Assembly (NCBI GenBank): GCA_036365145.1
Contig: JAEOAD010002856.1
Location: forward strand, 405,997-469,996
DNA: 64,000 nt
Direction of reading: 5' to 3'
Source: Orientallactaga sibirica
Taxonomy: Eukaryota; Chordata; Mammalia; Rodentia; Dipodidae
The translations under genes were made by a program, and so were the position numbers. This document shows positions 32,390 to 44,885 of the stretch, piece after piece. Every line of letters begins with the position of its first letter. The first letter of the stretch is position 1. The notes under the pieces were generated by a model, which saw only the letters and a program-made list of their open reading frames with translations, was not told the DNA's origin and searched no databases.

Positions 32390-32863
32390 CCAACACTACT
32401 GTGATTAACAAAATCGGGAGTGTCTTAAATTTAATAAGTTCACTATAATTTGGGAAAAGGTGTCTATATAAAGTGCCCTGGTGATAGATAGGTAGAGGTT
32501 GTTAGATAAGTCATTAGATCTGTGAAGAGATGACAGTTTGTCATGGCAGGCTGGTGTCAAGAAAATCCTTACACTTCATGAATGGAAGAATAGGGGAATC
32601 GGGTACTTGATGGAAAGGAACCACAGGGCATTCCAGGCACACTTGCTTAATCTGTTATTTGGATGAGACCTTCAGATGGGTTGGTTAATGTGATACTTAG
32701 GGTGTATATAGGAGTTTAGAAAAAGATGGCATTCAAGAGTTAAGTGATCTGATTCAAGTGTCTTCTTGTGAATTAGCATGTGCATGCCACAGTACATGGG
32801 CATGTCTGAGGACAACCTCCACTTTGCTTGACACAGTTCTCACTTGTTTTACTGGGTGTGCTT

Positions 32864-33087
32864 TAAAAATTTTTTTAAAGCTTTTATTTCTATTTATTTA
32901 TTTACATAGAAAGAGGGAATGAGAGGTAGAAAGAGAATGGGTGCATCAGGGCCTCCGGCCACTGAAAAGGAACTCCAGATGCATGCGCCCCCCCTTTGCA
33001 TCTGGCTAACATGGGACCTGGGGAACTGAACCTGGGTCCTTTGCCTTTGCAAGCAAATGCCTAACTGCTAAGCCATCCCTCCAGCCC
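32864..33087 (-). mobile_element. tRNA-headed SINE, type A
   Basis: Ends in 'gctaagccatccctccagcc' (reverse of the head). The 12-bp duplication 'ctgggtgtgctt' is at 32,852-32,863 and 33,088-33,099. Confidence 0.9.
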
Positions 33088-33099
33088 CTGGGTGTGCTT

Positions 33100-33270
33100 C
33101 ATGTGCACAATTCTAGTGGGCCTGCAAGCATCTTGGTTCTCCTGGCTCCACTTCTCATTTCCTTGGAGTGGGTATGCAGCTTGCATGCGCCTTTTTGTGG
33201 ATGGTGGGGAATTGAACTGGAGCCATTAAGCTTGCAAGGAAGTGCCTTTGACCATCTTTCCAGACCCCTA
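33100..33270 (-). mobile_element. Old tRNA-headed SINE remnant
   Basis: 'tgcatgcgcctttttgtgg', 'gaattgaactggagcc' and 'gaccatctttccagac' mark a diverged minus-strand copy, directly beside the younger SINE. Confidence 0.65.
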
Positions 33271-33302
33271 ATTAACATTCTTTTATTTAAAACATGAAAA
33301 AT

Positions 33303-33432
33303 AGCAGGGCCTGGTGGCACCTGCTAATCCTAGCACTCAGGAGGCAGAGGTAGGAGGATCACATCAATTTGAGACTACATAATGAGTTCCAGGTCAGCCT
33401 GGGTTACAGTGAGACCCCACCTCAAAAAAGGG
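33303..33432 (+). mobile_element. B1-type SINE
   Basis: 'gcagggcctggtggcacctg', 'ggaggcagaggtaggagga', 'tcagcctgggttacagtgag', and an A-rich tail. Confidence 0.9.
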
Positions 33433-34091
33433 AAAAAAAGAAAGATCATGATTAAAAACTGCACACAAGACCCCATAGATCAATAGATGTTTCTTGATAG
33501 AAGACATAAAGCAAGCATGACGATTTGCTCGACATCATGAATCTCCAGAAAATATCCCAGCTGCAGTGACCTGGTCCTTTACCCAGAGAAGAGTGTTATC
33601 AAAAAGAGACGATAAATGCTGGTGTGGATACAGAGAATAGGAAACGGTTACCTTTCCTGTCAGAGCACTGCAAACCCACCCTGACCTCCAAACCTGTGGA
33701 TATGATGCTGCATTCGTAATTCCTTTCTCAACTTCTGTCAATCTAGGAAGATTCAGACAACCATGGACTCAACATTTGCTCCACTTTTTTATTCCTCACC
33801 TCAACACTCTTTTTATCACTTTAACAGAAGTTATGAAGACTGCAATTGTTACATGCTTGTATTGCTTATTTGTTTGTTTTAACATCTCACAGAATTATGT
33901 ATATAAAATGGTCAGAGACCACTGTTTTTGTTTTTGTTTTTGGTTCTCCTTGTCTCAGAAGTGCCCATTCTGGAATCTAAATGCAGTAATATTTGCAAGA
34001 TGTATTAAAAATGAGCCAGAAAACCATGAAACCATAGTTCTTTTCTGGAAAATCTCCTTTATAAAAGATATTGATGTTTTAAAACCACATT
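33433..34091. other. Non-coding, AT-rich stretch
   Basis: No gene or repeat recognised. Confidence 0.45.
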
Positions 34092-34129
34092 TGCTTATTT
34101 ATTTATTTGTAAGCATAGAGAGATGGGGG

Positions 34130-34161
<32 letters not shown>

Positions 34162-34323
34162 AGGGAGAGAATGGGTGCAAGAGGGCTTCCAGCCTCTGAA
34201 AATGAACTCCAGATCCATGTGCCTTTTTGTGCATCTGGCTTTTAAGTGGGTACTGAGGAACTGAACTTGGGTCATTAGGCTTTGCAGGCAAGCACCTTAA
34301 TTGCTAAGCCATCTCTCCAGCCC
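34092..34323 (-). mobile_element. tRNA-headed SINE, type A
   Basis: A TTTA tail, a (GA)n tract, 'ctccagatccatgtgcc', and the head reverse 'taagccatctctccagccc'. Confidence 0.9.
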
Positions 34324-35846
34324 TAATGTTGGTCTTGAAAAAGTAAAAAAATAAAAAAGCTCTTCATTTTCTCCACTCTTAATTCAGTAAGTGTTTGATC
34401 ATTCACTCAAGGCTAATAAGCTGGCAGTTTTTATAAAACTTGACAGTCCATTGGTTTGAGTGGCATTAGAAAAAAATGTACTTCCACATTCATCTTTAAA
34501 ATGTATTTTTAGCATGCTCTTTCTATAATTATTTCTTATATCCTAATGGTACTTTCTTCCTTTACTAAACCATGTAATACTACTTACTTAAAATTATTTT
34601 CATCTGTCCCCTTATTAAACGTGCTGAAGCCAGTTCCACACCCGTGATCTCAACACTCGATTTGGATGTGTGAGCTGTACTCAACTTTGTGCACATATGA
34701 AATCTCCCTGAACAAGGATGCTTTCTGTGATATAGCAAACAAGGTGGCCTGAATCACACAGACCCAATGTGAGGCAACAGACAGAGTAACATAGGGTCTA
34801 CATGAAAATTACATGCACGGACTGGCTCCTCAGCTCCCTGAACAGGAGAAAGGAGACAGTCAGCGGGTAGAGCTCCAAAGACAAACAAACACATCACCCC
34901 ATTTCTCACAGTGAGGACGTCCTGAAGAGCTGGGCCCCAGGCTTCTACTCTGGAGATGACACTCAGAATTAGCAATGGGATCTGAAAGACCAGATCCAGG
35001 ACATGGAGCTTGTGGGATTCAGACCACCAGGATAGAAGTGGGTAGGTATGGTCTTCCTTATGGGGAGGAGAGGCCTGGGCCATGTGAGTAGTCATTCTCA
35101 ACCCACCTTCTCCATCCTGGAAAGTGGTGCTGGTACCTATTTATGGGACTTACGTTCACCCAACAAAATTTGGTTACAAACCTGTAGCAAACCAGCTTTC
35201 TACTACCACAGACTTTCTAATCACTCAGTCAGCTAGCAAAAATGTTTAACACAGGCATAGCTTTTCTTTTCCCCCTTGGGAACTTGGTCACAAGTCCAGA
35301 ACCTCACACTTTCTGGGTAGACAAGGGAACCCCACTGAGCTACACCTCCAGCCAGGATAGACCATTTCAGTGAACTAGCAAAAAAATAGGTGTGAATAGT
35401 GAGTGTGAACAAGACCACAGAGAGGCCTGTGTCAACTAATAAGGTGACTGAGAAGGTGCTTCATAAGAATAACTCGGGTTGTCTATATGAGTACACTAAT
35501 GAGGAGAGGGGACCATTGCATGAAATAGAGACTACATTGCGAACAAATGAGGATAGAGATGTAGGGTGGGGGTGGTTGCTAAAAATGAAACTTGCACACA
35601 CCAGGAAAGTGATGTGTCAAGGGGACAAATGTTAACCACTGTCCTGTATCAGTTACCAGCAGAGGTGCCTTATGAGCACATACATGTTCAAAGCTGCCAT
35701 TCAGTAGAAAGTAGAAAGAAAGCTACCACATATGTTCCAAAAACTTCAACATGTTACTGTCTTTTGAGACCCTGGGTGTGGATAAGGTGATCTAGAGGGA
35801 ACACAGACACAGAAGTGAGTGCAGTAAACCTGGCTTGGTGGTTTAC
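34324..35846. other. Non-coding stretch, no gene recognised
   Basis: Both strands have only short open frames without recognisable motifs. Confidence 0.45.
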
Positions 35847-36086
35847 ATGCCTGACAGAGAGAGAGGGAGAGGAAGACAGAGATGGGCGCTCCAGCAGTGT
35901 CTCAGCTGCTGCAAACGAAATCCAGATGCATGCGCCCCCTTGTGGTCAAGTGCAGTATTGTGCCCTTGCGTCACTTTGCATCTGGCTAAATGTGGGACCC
36001 GGAGATTGGAACCGACGGAGATTGGAACCAGTGTTCTTAGGTTTAGGAGGCAGGCACCTTAACCCCTAAGCCATCTCTCCAGCCCC
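35847..36086 (-). mobile_element. tRNA-headed SINE, type B
   Basis: Type B body 'cccttgtggtcaagtgcag', 'cgtcactttgcatctggct', and the head reverse 'ccatctctccagcccc'. Confidence 0.92.
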
Positions 36087-36600
36087 ATTTTCACTCTTTC
36101 AGAGTTAAATCTGAGTAACTGTCAGTCTTCATTCTGTTACTGACTATCAAGCCCAGGGCCTCTTGTATACAAAGCTACACCATCAGCTCTTTTTGCCTTT
36201 AGTTAGAGATGAGGCCTCATTATGTATCAGACTCAGGATGCTCCTACCTCAGCCTCCTCTAGTGGATTTACATGAGTGTACCTCAATGCTCAGCTTTCTT
36301 TTACACATGATGCTATACATGATGGCTGCCAGTCATTTAATGTGAGGTTTAGGGTAGTTAATAATATGTACTTAAGTGTATGTCATTGTGGCAATATAAA
36401 CATGATATCAAACTTATCCTTTAAAGCATTTTAAAGAGAAACTTGTGTGGCTTTAAATATGTAAACATCACAACCATTTGTCTCCAAAGCTTTGTCAGAT
36501 TCCCAAACAGGAGCTGTACAAATGTACAATTTCTCCACATCCTTGCCAACACTTCATTTACTTATTTACTTTTATTTAAAATATTTTACTTATTTATATT
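36087..36600. other. Non-coding stretch with old B1 remnant
   Basis: A minus-strand B1-like fragment at about 36,190-36,295 ('gatgaggcctcattatgtat'). The rest is unassigned. Confidence 0.45.
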
Positions 36601-36781
36601 TTAAATTCTTTCACTTATTTATTTAAGAGAGAGAATGTGCACGCCATGGCCTCTAGCCACTGCAAACGAACTCCAGACACAGTCACCACCTTCTGTATCT
36701 GGCTTACTTATATACTGGGGAATCAAACCTGGGTCCTTCAAATTCAGAGCCAAGCACCTTAACTACTAAGCCATCTCCACC
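36601..36781 (-). mobile_element. Diverged tRNA-headed SINE
   Basis: 'aaacgaactccagacacag', 'caaacctgggtccttc' and 'actaagccatctcc', in minus orientation. Confidence 0.75.
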
Positions 36782-36827
36782 TTTATTTATTTATGTACTT
36801 ATTTATTTAGTTATTTATTTAGTTATT

Positions 36828-36978
36828 TTACTTTTTGATTTTTCAAAGTAGGCTCTCAGTGTAGCCCAGGCTGGCATAGTATTCACTGTCTAGTCTCAGG
36901 CCATCCTCAAACTCACAGTGATCCTCTTATCTTAGTCTTCCAAGTGCTGGTATTAAAGGCATGTGCCATAATGCCTAA
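36828..36978 (-). mobile_element. B1-type SINE
   Basis: 'tgatttttcaaagtaggctc', 'gcccaggctggcatagtatt', and 'gcatgtgccataatgcc' at the end. Confidence 0.82.
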
Positions 36979-37047
36979 CCATCTTCCTAATTTGTTGAGT
37001 CTTTTTAATAATAATGGTCTCAGGTGGCTTTTTGTTGTTGTTGTTTG

Positions 37048-37291
37048 TTTTTTTGTTTGTTTTGGAGAGAGACACAGAAGAAGAGGGAGACTATATATAG
37101 AAAATGGGTGCACCAGAAGCCTCTCAGCCACTATGAACAAACTCCAGATACGTGTACTCCCTTGTGGGCAAGTGAGGCATTGTGCCCTTACGTCACTTTG
37201 CATCTGGCTAAACTTGGGACCTGGAGATTGGAATTGGTGTTCTTAGGCTTAGCAGGCAGGCGCCTTAACCGCTAAGCCATCTCTCCAGCCC
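37048..37291 (-). mobile_element. tRNA-headed SINE, type B
   Basis: 'ggagagagacacagaagaag', 'cttgtgggcaagtgaggc', and the head reverse 'taagccatctctccagccc'. Confidence 0.92.
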
Positions 37292-37860
37292 TGGTTTCAG
37301 TTTTCACTGATGAATGTACACAGCTAGTTCTGAAGAATGTATTTGTATATCTCACATACACAACAAGAGATTTCTTTCCATGGTGATTCTAAATGTTGTC
37401 AAGTTGATAACCAAGGAAAAACCATCACACCAAGGGAGTCTTGAACCTGCTCTGGATATTGGATGAGTGCCTTGGTGGTGTTCCTGTCCTGTTCTGTAGA
37501 TTTCCTTCAGTTTGCATCTGGATGTGTGGATCCCAATAGTCTGAACCCAGGAGTGGCTATCAGCAGGGTCACCAAGCAGCAGCATCCACACCTTATGTGT
37601 TTGTCGGGTGAGCTTTTTCTGAGAAGGCTTAAACAAACATCTACTCACTGCACATGGGGTTACCAATCACAGGAAGAAAGTGAAAATTCTATACAGTGTA
37701 GCTCATTGAAACAATGAGTTAAATCAGGGGTGTTTATTTAGCAGCATGAGTGAGGAGGGGTAACTTACAGGGGCATAGGCAACTGATGGGCAGATACATC
37801 ATTGAAGAACATGTCTCTTTCTCAACCCATTTTTCTTTTGTGTATGTGTGAGTGTAATGT
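37292..37860. other. Non-coding stretch
   Basis: No gene or repeat recognised. Confidence 0.45.

Positions 37861-37911
<51 letters not shown>
37861..37911. repeat. (GT)n microsatellite
   Basis: GT run of about 50 bp. Confidence 0.96.
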
Positions 37912-37913
<2 letters not shown>

Positions 37914-38065
37914 CATGTGCATGTTCCCTTACAGGGTATTATGGTCTTCCCTGCTATAGTTTCCACCCGTTTTTATTGGCCAGAGCTGAAAATAGGGTGT
38001 CCCACCTCATAGGTCTTCCCCATTCTCATTTTGAACTGGAGTATCTTGAAAAATAGGAGCTTCCT

Positions 38066-38302
38066 GGGCTGGAGAAATGGCTTAGCGGTGAAGGCGTTTG
38101 CCTGCGAAGCCAAAGGACCCAGGTTTGATTCCCCAGGACCCACGTATGCCAGATGCACAAGGGGCACATGCATCTGTAGTTTGTTTGCAGTGGCTAGAGG
38201 CCCTGGCATGCCCATTCTCTCTCTGCCTGACTCTCTTCTATATCTCTCTCTGCTTGCAAATAAATAAAATAAAATAATCATTTTTTTTTTTTAAAAAAAA
38301 AA
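38066..38302 (+). mobile_element. tRNA-headed SINE, type A
   Basis: A complete head ('gggctggagaaatggctta'), B-box-like 'aggtttgattcccc', type A body, and T/A-rich tail. 'aggagcttcct' is duplicated on both sides (38,055-38,065 and 38,303-38,314). Confidence 0.92.
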
Positions 38303-38554
38303 AAGGAGCTTCCTTCTCAGGACCTGATTTACCTTAGACTCCTTCTCCCCAGTCCTCAGCTTCTGCCTTCCTTATGGCTGCAGCTCTTCATAGCGTAGCT
38401 CCTTGAAAGAGTTGGGCCTCTTCACCACTGCCTCCCCTCCCTGCCTCTAATTCCCTTTAGCAATCACACACTGAGGTTGGAACCCACATGCCATTTACAG
38501 GAATGATGCATTTGCTTTAAAAAGCACACAGAATAACTAATTCAATCTGTGGCT
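38303..38554. other. Non-coding sequence
   Basis: Nothing recognised. Confidence 0.4.
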
Positions 38555-38700
38555 TTTTTTTTTTTTCCAGACAAGAGTATCAAGTAGCTTAGTCAGCTTC
38601 AAGCTTACTATGTAGGCAAGAACGGCCTTGAACTTTTGATGTTCCTGTCATCACCTCCTTATTATGGGGATTACAGGCAGGAAACAACACTTCCTGCTTA
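38555..38700 (-). mobile_element. Old B1-type SINE
   Basis: A T run followed by 'cttactatgtaggcaagaac' and 'ggggattacaggcagg'. Confidence 0.6.
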
Positions 38701-38732
38701 GATGATTAGTGGGTATTGAACTCAGCACTCCA

Positions 38733-38939
38733 TGCATGTTAGGCATTTATTTGAGAAAGAGGCAGAGAGAAAGAAGGAGGAGGGATATGGGCATGCCAGG
38801 GCTTGTAGTTACTGCAAACAAACTCCAGATGCATGTGCCACCTTGTGCATCTGGCTTACATGGGTCTTGGAGAATCAAACCTGGGTCCTTTGGCTTTGAA
38901 GACAAGCACTTTAATTGCTAAACCATGTCTCAGCCCCCC
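38733..38939 (-). mobile_element. tRNA-headed SINE, type A
   Basis: 'aaactccagatgcatgtgc', 'aatcaaacctgggtcctttg', and 'aaaccatgtctcagccc' at the head end. Confidence 0.88.
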
Positions 38940-39124
38940 ATGTTCATTCTTCACCTGTGGGACTATACTGGAAAATATTTCAATTGTCTCTGGAAGAGTT
39001 TTTTTTTTTTATTTTTTTTTTAACTTTTTTCTCTTTATCCCTGTATGTATTGTGTGCAGGAGTGAAAGTGTTGAAATGTTTGTGCTATGCCACACATGGG
39101 AAGGCTGTCAAACACACCTGTTTT

Positions 39125-39339
39125 GAGCCAGGGCATCCCTTGTTATTTTTACTACTGGATAAGCCAGTCTAGAGGATGCCTGAGCTTCTGGATTTTTCTG
39201 GGTTTGGTCCCACTGCCACGGGCATGTTGGGTTTACAGCTGCATGTACCACTTTGCTTCCAGTATTGATGCTGGAACTGAGGAGTTGAACACAGGATGCA
39301 CCAAGAACCTTTAATCTTTGAGCCATCTTCCCAGCCATA
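39125..39339 (-). mobile_element. Old tRNA-headed SINE remnant
   Basis: Only the head end is clear: 'gagttgaacacaggatgc' and 'tgagccatcttcccagcc'. Confidence 0.45.
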
Positions 39340-39809
39340 AGAAAATCTTAAATAAGGAAAACAGCTCCAAAAATTCTGTTTCCATAAGTGGGAAGATGGA
39401 TCAAAGGTTGTTACAGGTGCTTGCTTGCAAAGTCTCCACCCCCCAGTGACACCTTCTTCAATCAGGCATCTGGAGACAATAAAACATCTAAGTCTACTTG
39501 CAGACATAAATTCAAACTTAGCATTGCTGGAGCCAGTCTTTAATCACATGCATCCAAAAGACAAAAGAGGGGAAAACTTACCTAGCAACCCAAAGCGGTA
39601 TGTACCCATGTGAACGTACTTAACTGAGACTCTCTTGAGAAGCCCATACCTCTTTGTTGTTTGGCTCACTGTTTCTATTTCTCCTTATCCCATGCTTAAA
39701 ATATTTGTTAAAAATGTCTTTTAATTATTGTGACTCTTAGAGTAGCCCATATTCATGCTTTCAGATATGTGTTACTTTCCTTCCAATGGTCACCTTAAGA
39801 AACAGAGGA

Positions 39810-40008
39810 CTGGAGAGGACTGGCTTAGTGGTTAAGACACTTGCCTGCAAAGCAAAAGGACCAAGTTTCAATTCCCTCTGGCCTACTTAACCCAGATGCA
39901 CAAGATGGCACATGCATCTGGAGTTCATTTGCAGTGGCTGGGGGCCCTGGTGTGCCCATTCTCTCCCTCTACCTCTGTCAAGTAAATAAATAAAAAATAT
40001 CAACAAAA
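39810..40008 (+). mobile_element. tRNA-headed SINE, type A
   Basis: 'actggcttagtggttaag', 'gcacaagatggcacatgc', a short CT tract, and an A-rich AAATAAA tail. Confidence 0.88.
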
Positions 40009-40164
40009 AAAGAAATACATGGTGCCCTTTATGGGGCAGCTAGGAGAGTGACATGGTTCAGAGAGGGTGGGAGAAGGGAGAACTTAAAAGGTGGGGTGAA
40101 GGGCAGGAATAGACCAGGAAGGAATTTTCAAAAACCTGGAGAAAAAGATGAAAATTTTTTTTGT

Positions 40165-40305
40165 TTCTCTTTTTTTTCTTTTCCACTCCTCCTTATACGT
40201 CTTCTCCTTCTTCTTCTTTTTGGTTTTTCAAGTTAGGGTCTTGTTCTAGCCCAGGCTGACCTGGAATTCACTATGTAGTCTCAGGGTGGCCTCAACAACT
40301 CTCTC
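40165..40305 (-). mobile_element. Truncated B1-type SINE
   Basis: It starts in a pyrimidine run, then 'tggtttttcaagttagggtc' and 'gctgacctggaattcac'. It stops after 'gggtggcctcaa', so the 5' third of B1 is missing. Confidence 0.8.
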
Positions 40306-40955
40306 TTTCCTTCTTCCATCCTTATTTCTTTCCTTTCTGATGTAGATTAAATCCAGAATCTTTCACATGGTAGGCCAGCATTCTGAGTTACATCCACAGC
40401 CCAATCACCTAGTCTTTCTTATGTATTTACTTCATGCTTGCTATATGTAATGCACTCTTGAGTTACAAAATGTAACTAAAAGACTAAAAAATTAGTTTAT
40501 GGCAACAGAACATTAAAGGACATTACACACACTTGAGGCACACACTTGTAATCTCATGGCACCCCTGAGTCTTGCTGGCCAGTCAGTATAGCCCATGTGG
40601 TGAATGCACAGCCATGAAAAGATTCTTTTTCAGAGGTGGAGAGGTGTCTCAGCAGATAAAGCCCTTGTGAACCCGAGTTCACATCCCCAGGTCCCATGTA
40701 GATGCTGAAAGCTGTGATGGCTTCTGTACTACACAGCATGCTAATGGAGAGAAGGGGGCAGAAACAAGAAAAGGTTCTGAAAGTTCTCAGACCATGTAGC
40801 CTTGCCAGTACAGTGGGGGACAATGAATAAAATGAGAGACCCTGCCTCATACTAAGTAAAGCCAAGGACTGAAACCTGCAATTTGTCCTTTGGCCTCATG
40901 CATGGCATGGCTTTTGTACCCCCCCACCCACAAGTACATGCACACAAACATACTT

Positions 40956-40956
<1 letters not shown>
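40306..40956. other. Non-coding stretch
   Basis: A weak SINE-like phrase ('tgtctcagcagataaagccc') at about 40,636-40,690 may be an old tRNA-headed copy. Nothing else recognised. Confidence 0.4.

Positions 40957-40998
<42 letters not shown>
40957..40998. repeat. (AC)n microsatellite
   Basis: AC run of about 42 bp. Confidence 0.96.
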
Positions 40999-41002
<4 letters not shown>

Positions 41003-41425
41003 TTAACAGGCCCTATCATCTTAATGGTGTCACAGTTCTGGGGAGGTAGCTCAACAATAAAAATTCTTGCCATAAAAGCATGTTGACCTGAGTTAAGATA
41101 TCTATAACCCATGCAAAATGCTGTTCATGATTGAATTACCTGTAATCCCGTCACTGGGGGGAAAGAAAGAGCATAATTGGGGTCACTGGGTAGCATGCAT
41201 AGCCAAATACATGAGCTCTAGGTTCAGCAGGAGGACATCTCTCAAAGAATATGATGGATACTCACTTAGGACAAACGCAATGTTGACCTTTGACATCTCT
41301 AGGCACATGCATACATATTCATGCATACCCACACACACAGCTGTGCCATTCATTAAAAATATACTTATAAACATGCATATACATCACACACACCCAAAAC
41401 AAAACCAATAAAAAGAATACCCCTA
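40999..41425. other. Non-coding stretch with old SINE remnants
   Basis: 'ctggggaggtagctcaacaat' (41,038) and 'gtaatcccgtcactggg' (41,142) suggest decayed SINEs. Confidence 0.4.
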
Positions 41426-41663
41426 GGGATGGAGAGATGGCTTAGCAGTTAAGGAGCCTGCCTGCTAAGACTAAGAGCTCCAGTTCCAATCTCCAGGTCC
41501 CACGTTTAGCCAGATGCAAAGTGAAGCAAGGGTGCAATGCTGCACTTGTCCATAAGGAGTTTGTTTGCAGCAGCTGAGAGGCTGCTGGCACACCCATTCT
41601 CTATCTGTCTTCCTCTCCCTCTCTTTCTCTGTCTCTCCAAAAAAAAAAAAAAAAAAAAAAAAA
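41426..41663 (+). mobile_element. tRNA-headed SINE, type B
   Basis: 'gatggagagatggcttagc', 'agccagatgcaaagtgaagc', 'ctgctggcacacccattct', and an A run at 41,640-41,662. Confidence 0.92.
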
Positions 41664-41966
41664 GAATATCCATAAAGAATGACTTTCAAGGTTGTCCTCT
41701 GGCTTCCACATGCATGAACACACACATACACCCGTATATAAGTGCTCCTAGACAAACAAAAATGCATAAACACACATAAATTACACCTTTGGGTTGGAAG
41801 TGTGATCATTGATAGAGTGTATGCCCCATCACTGCTATAAGCATTAAAGCTATTAACAGTACCCAAAGTTAAGAAGTTTATAGTTCAGGAGAGGAGATAG
41901 TTGTTGTAAGGAAAGTGTAAGAGAAAAGCCAAAGAGAACACTGGACTTGATCTCTACACGCAGACT

Positions 41967-42118
41967 TTTTTTTTTTTTTTTTCTGGTTTTTCGAGGTAGG
42001 GTTTCACTCTAGCTCAGGCTGACCTGGAATTCACTACGTAGTCTCAGGGTAGCCTTGAACTCATGGCAATCCTCCTACCTCTGCTGTGATTAAAGGTGTG
42101 CACCACCATGCCTGGCTT
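41967..42118 (-). mobile_element. B1-type SINE
   Basis: A T run, then 'ggtttttcgaggtagggttt' (the least diverged B1 start in the window), and 'gcaccaccatgcctggc' at the end. Confidence 0.93.
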
Positions 42119-43619
42119 AGACTGCTTTTATTAGATAAAACAGTGTGGGGCAACAGCTTTCCCATGGGATGGAAGCTGAAGCACTGAGCCAGGTTAAGGG
42201 TAGGCTTATAAGGAGGATCCTAAGAAAAACAGACTGTACCAGATGCAGTTGATAAGAAAAATGTAGCAGTTTGTGTCTTGTTCAGAATAGACTTCTTCAG
42301 CGGGAATGTCTAAGGAGGATACTCAGATGGTCTCTGGTCCTTCAAGGTCATCTAAGCTAAGGGGAGTACATCAATCAGGGAAGCTGTCAAACTTCTTTAT
42401 TGCCTGCAAGCTTTAGGGATAGCTATTAACTCTTTAGTTCCCTTTAGTTTGCAGGGAAGGCTATTAACCTTTCAGTTGTAAGCTATGGAGTAATTTGGTT
42501 ATTAGTCAGCTTCTCAGCAGGAGTCATAAGCATCCTTGCTGGAATTCAGAAGTGTCTGATATAAGATTAAGGAGAGGCCATTGTGGTTAAAGAAATTCAA
42601 CCATGATGCTGAGATATGTAGCATCCATTAGCACCTCTAGGTCTGAAGGTAGAGAGTTCTGAAAGTGTCCATAGGACCCCAGAGAGAGGTGGAGCCAGGA
42701 GAGAAGAAAACAGCCTGCCAGAGCAATACTCAGGAAAGTTTAGACAGCACCAGAGCTAAGAGGCCATAACACGATATTCAGCTAGAAGATGGACCTGGTA
42801 GAATTGCAAGGTCAGTTTCAGTTTTCTGATCACAAGGCAATAAGATGAGTGGAAAATCCTGAATTGGAAATGAGGAATATCAGTTTCATTACCTGTTTGT
42901 TATCTACTACATAGGGCAGCTGAAAAGAAAATCAGCTTCCTTTCTGGATGTCAGTTTCCTAAACTTAAAATCAAGAAGATTGGACAGCAATGTTTCTCTA
43001 ATAGTTTCTCCTTCTTTGTCAGTGAGCTGGGACTGGGAGCTGATCTGCAGTAGACATTTGCTATGCACAAGACCCTGTGTTTCATCCTGACACCACAGAA
43101 AACATTGGTTTTTAGATATAATTCCTAAGAACAGCAACCTATAAAACATAGTAGTACACTTGGAGCCTCAGAAGATTATGTTCCAGAATGTTCCACAGAT
43201 ACCTGAAGTCATAGATAATACCTAAGAATATATACTCATTTTTCAGCAAAATATCTATAGGAATCAGTTAATTGATTAATTTGCACAGTGAAATATTTAC
43301 AATTAATAAAAAGTGACAAAATTACAGAAATAAACTATGATTAACAGTTAAGCACAGTGGATCACATGTTCAATCCCAGTATTGGGAAACTTGCAGCCTG
43401 ATGATTACAGTGAATTCCAAGTCAGAGTTCGAGTGAGACTCTGCTTCGGAAAGTGTCCGCTCTTCACAGTGAAGTGGCTCAGAAGGGAACACAGGTGTGT
43501 AATAGCAGAAAGTGGAAAGGGAAGCTTAGTGAAACTATGGTCTAGTTTATTTATCTGTTTTATTTTGTGTATCAATGGGTTTTGCTTTTATCATTTTGAT
43601 TTATTTCATAAATCTTTTT
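42119..43619. other. Non-coding stretch of about 1.5 kb
   Basis: No gene recognised. Possible plus-oriented B1 remnant at about 43,340-43,440. Confidence 0.45.
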
Positions 43620-43656
43620 AAAAATTATTTTTATTTATTTGCAAACAGAGATAAAA

Positions 43657-43696
<40 letters not shown>

Positions 43697-43824
43697 GAGG
43701 GAGGAGAAAGAATGGGCATGGCAGGACTCCAGACCAGATGCATGCACTACTTTCTGGGAAATCGAACCCAGATTTGTAGCCTTTTTAGGCAAGCTTCTTA
43801 ACCACTGAGCAATCTCTTCAGTCC
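43620..43824 (-). mobile_element. tRNA-headed SINE containing an (AC)n tract
   Basis: A TTTA tail, (AC)n at about 43,660-43,694 where other copies have GA repeats, 'aaatcgaacccagatttg', and the head reverse 'gagcaatctcttcagtccc'. Confidence 0.82.
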
Positions 43825-43856
43825 CTATTTTGTAAATCTTTAGAACATAAATTTAG

Positions 43857-44035
43857 GGGCTGGAGATATGGCTCAGTGGTTAATGGCCCTTGCTTGCAAG
43901 GCCTGACAGGCTGGGTTTGCTTTTCCAATACCAACATAAAGCTGGATGCACAAAGGAGCACATGAAACTGGAATTCATTTGAAGTGGTAAAAGGCTTTGC
44001 AAGCAAGTGCCTTTAGCCACAGAGAAGTCTCTCCA
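43857..44035 (+). mobile_element. Diverged tRNA-headed SINE(s)
   Basis: The head 'ggggctggagatatggctca' is followed by a decayed body. From about 43,990 a minus-oriented head end appears ('gcaagcaagtgcctttagcc', 'agaagtctctccaac'), suggesting two head-to-head remnants. Confidence 0.6.
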
Positions 44036-44059
44036 ACTCTGTCTTTTGGATATTCAGTT

Positions 44060-44222
44060 GTCCCAGATTTGACCAGTTTGACAGAACATTGCACTGTCAC
44101 CTCTTGGTTTTATGAGACAATGTGTAGCAATGTAGGTCAGGTTGGCCCTGACTTGAAGTCTTGGACTTCCTGCCTCTGTCTCTTGAAGGCTGGAACTGCA
44201 ATCTTGTATCACCATACCTAGT
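44060..44222 (-). mobile_element. Old B1-type SINE
   Basis: 'atgtaggtcaggttggccc', 'ttggacttcctgcctctgtc' and 'tatcaccatacctag'. Confidence 0.6.
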
Positions 44223-44640
44223 TTTCATCTGGTTCTTGATTTGTAAGTTTTTCAAAGCTTTTGTAGTGAATATATATAGTTTTTGTGCTTAAGGGTAGAA
44301 AAAACAGTATTTAATGATCCTTTCACAATTTCTTGTGCAACATGAAAACTCTTATGTAGCACTTTAAGATAATTGGCATTAATATGATTTCTAAGTTCAG
44401 CATATAAATTGAAATACTAAGTCTAAAAGTGTCTAGGTTTTCATATTAAAATATTTATAATTGTTCTTATTTTGCAGACTTAATAGTGCAGATGTGATAT
44501 TTATTAGACACTGAGTTTAGATTATGGTTAAGCTCAAAATCCTATAGTTCTTTCCCAATTGTTATTCTTTAGAAAGGTATAAAAGTAAGATCACATGTAA
44601 TAAGTTTGTACTGACTGATACATCAATTTCTCTGATCATC
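44223..44640. other. AT-rich non-coding stretch
   Basis: Nothing recognised. Confidence 0.4.
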
Positions 44641-44649
44641 ACTGCAACT

Positions 44650-44885
44650 AAATTTTTGACAGGAGGCAATTTACGGTAGGAAAGGGCTTATTGTCACTTA
44701 CAATTTCTACACGAAGGGGAAGGTATGGCAGCAGGAGCAGGGCTGGTCACATAGCAGTCATAGTTAGAAAGTAGAGGATAAACAGGAAGTGAGACCGGCC
44801 TAGAAAGCCTCAAGGCTCATCTTCCAGTGACCCACTTCCTCCAGCAAGGCTCTACCACCAAGAAAAACGTTCTCAAGGATATACA
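44650..44885. repeat. Interspersed-repeat remnant, family unassigned
   Basis: The order of 'gagcagggctggtcacatag', 'aacaggaagtgag' and 'cacttcctccagcaaggctc' resembles a common rodent interspersed repeat that I cannot name with confidence. Confidence 0.4.
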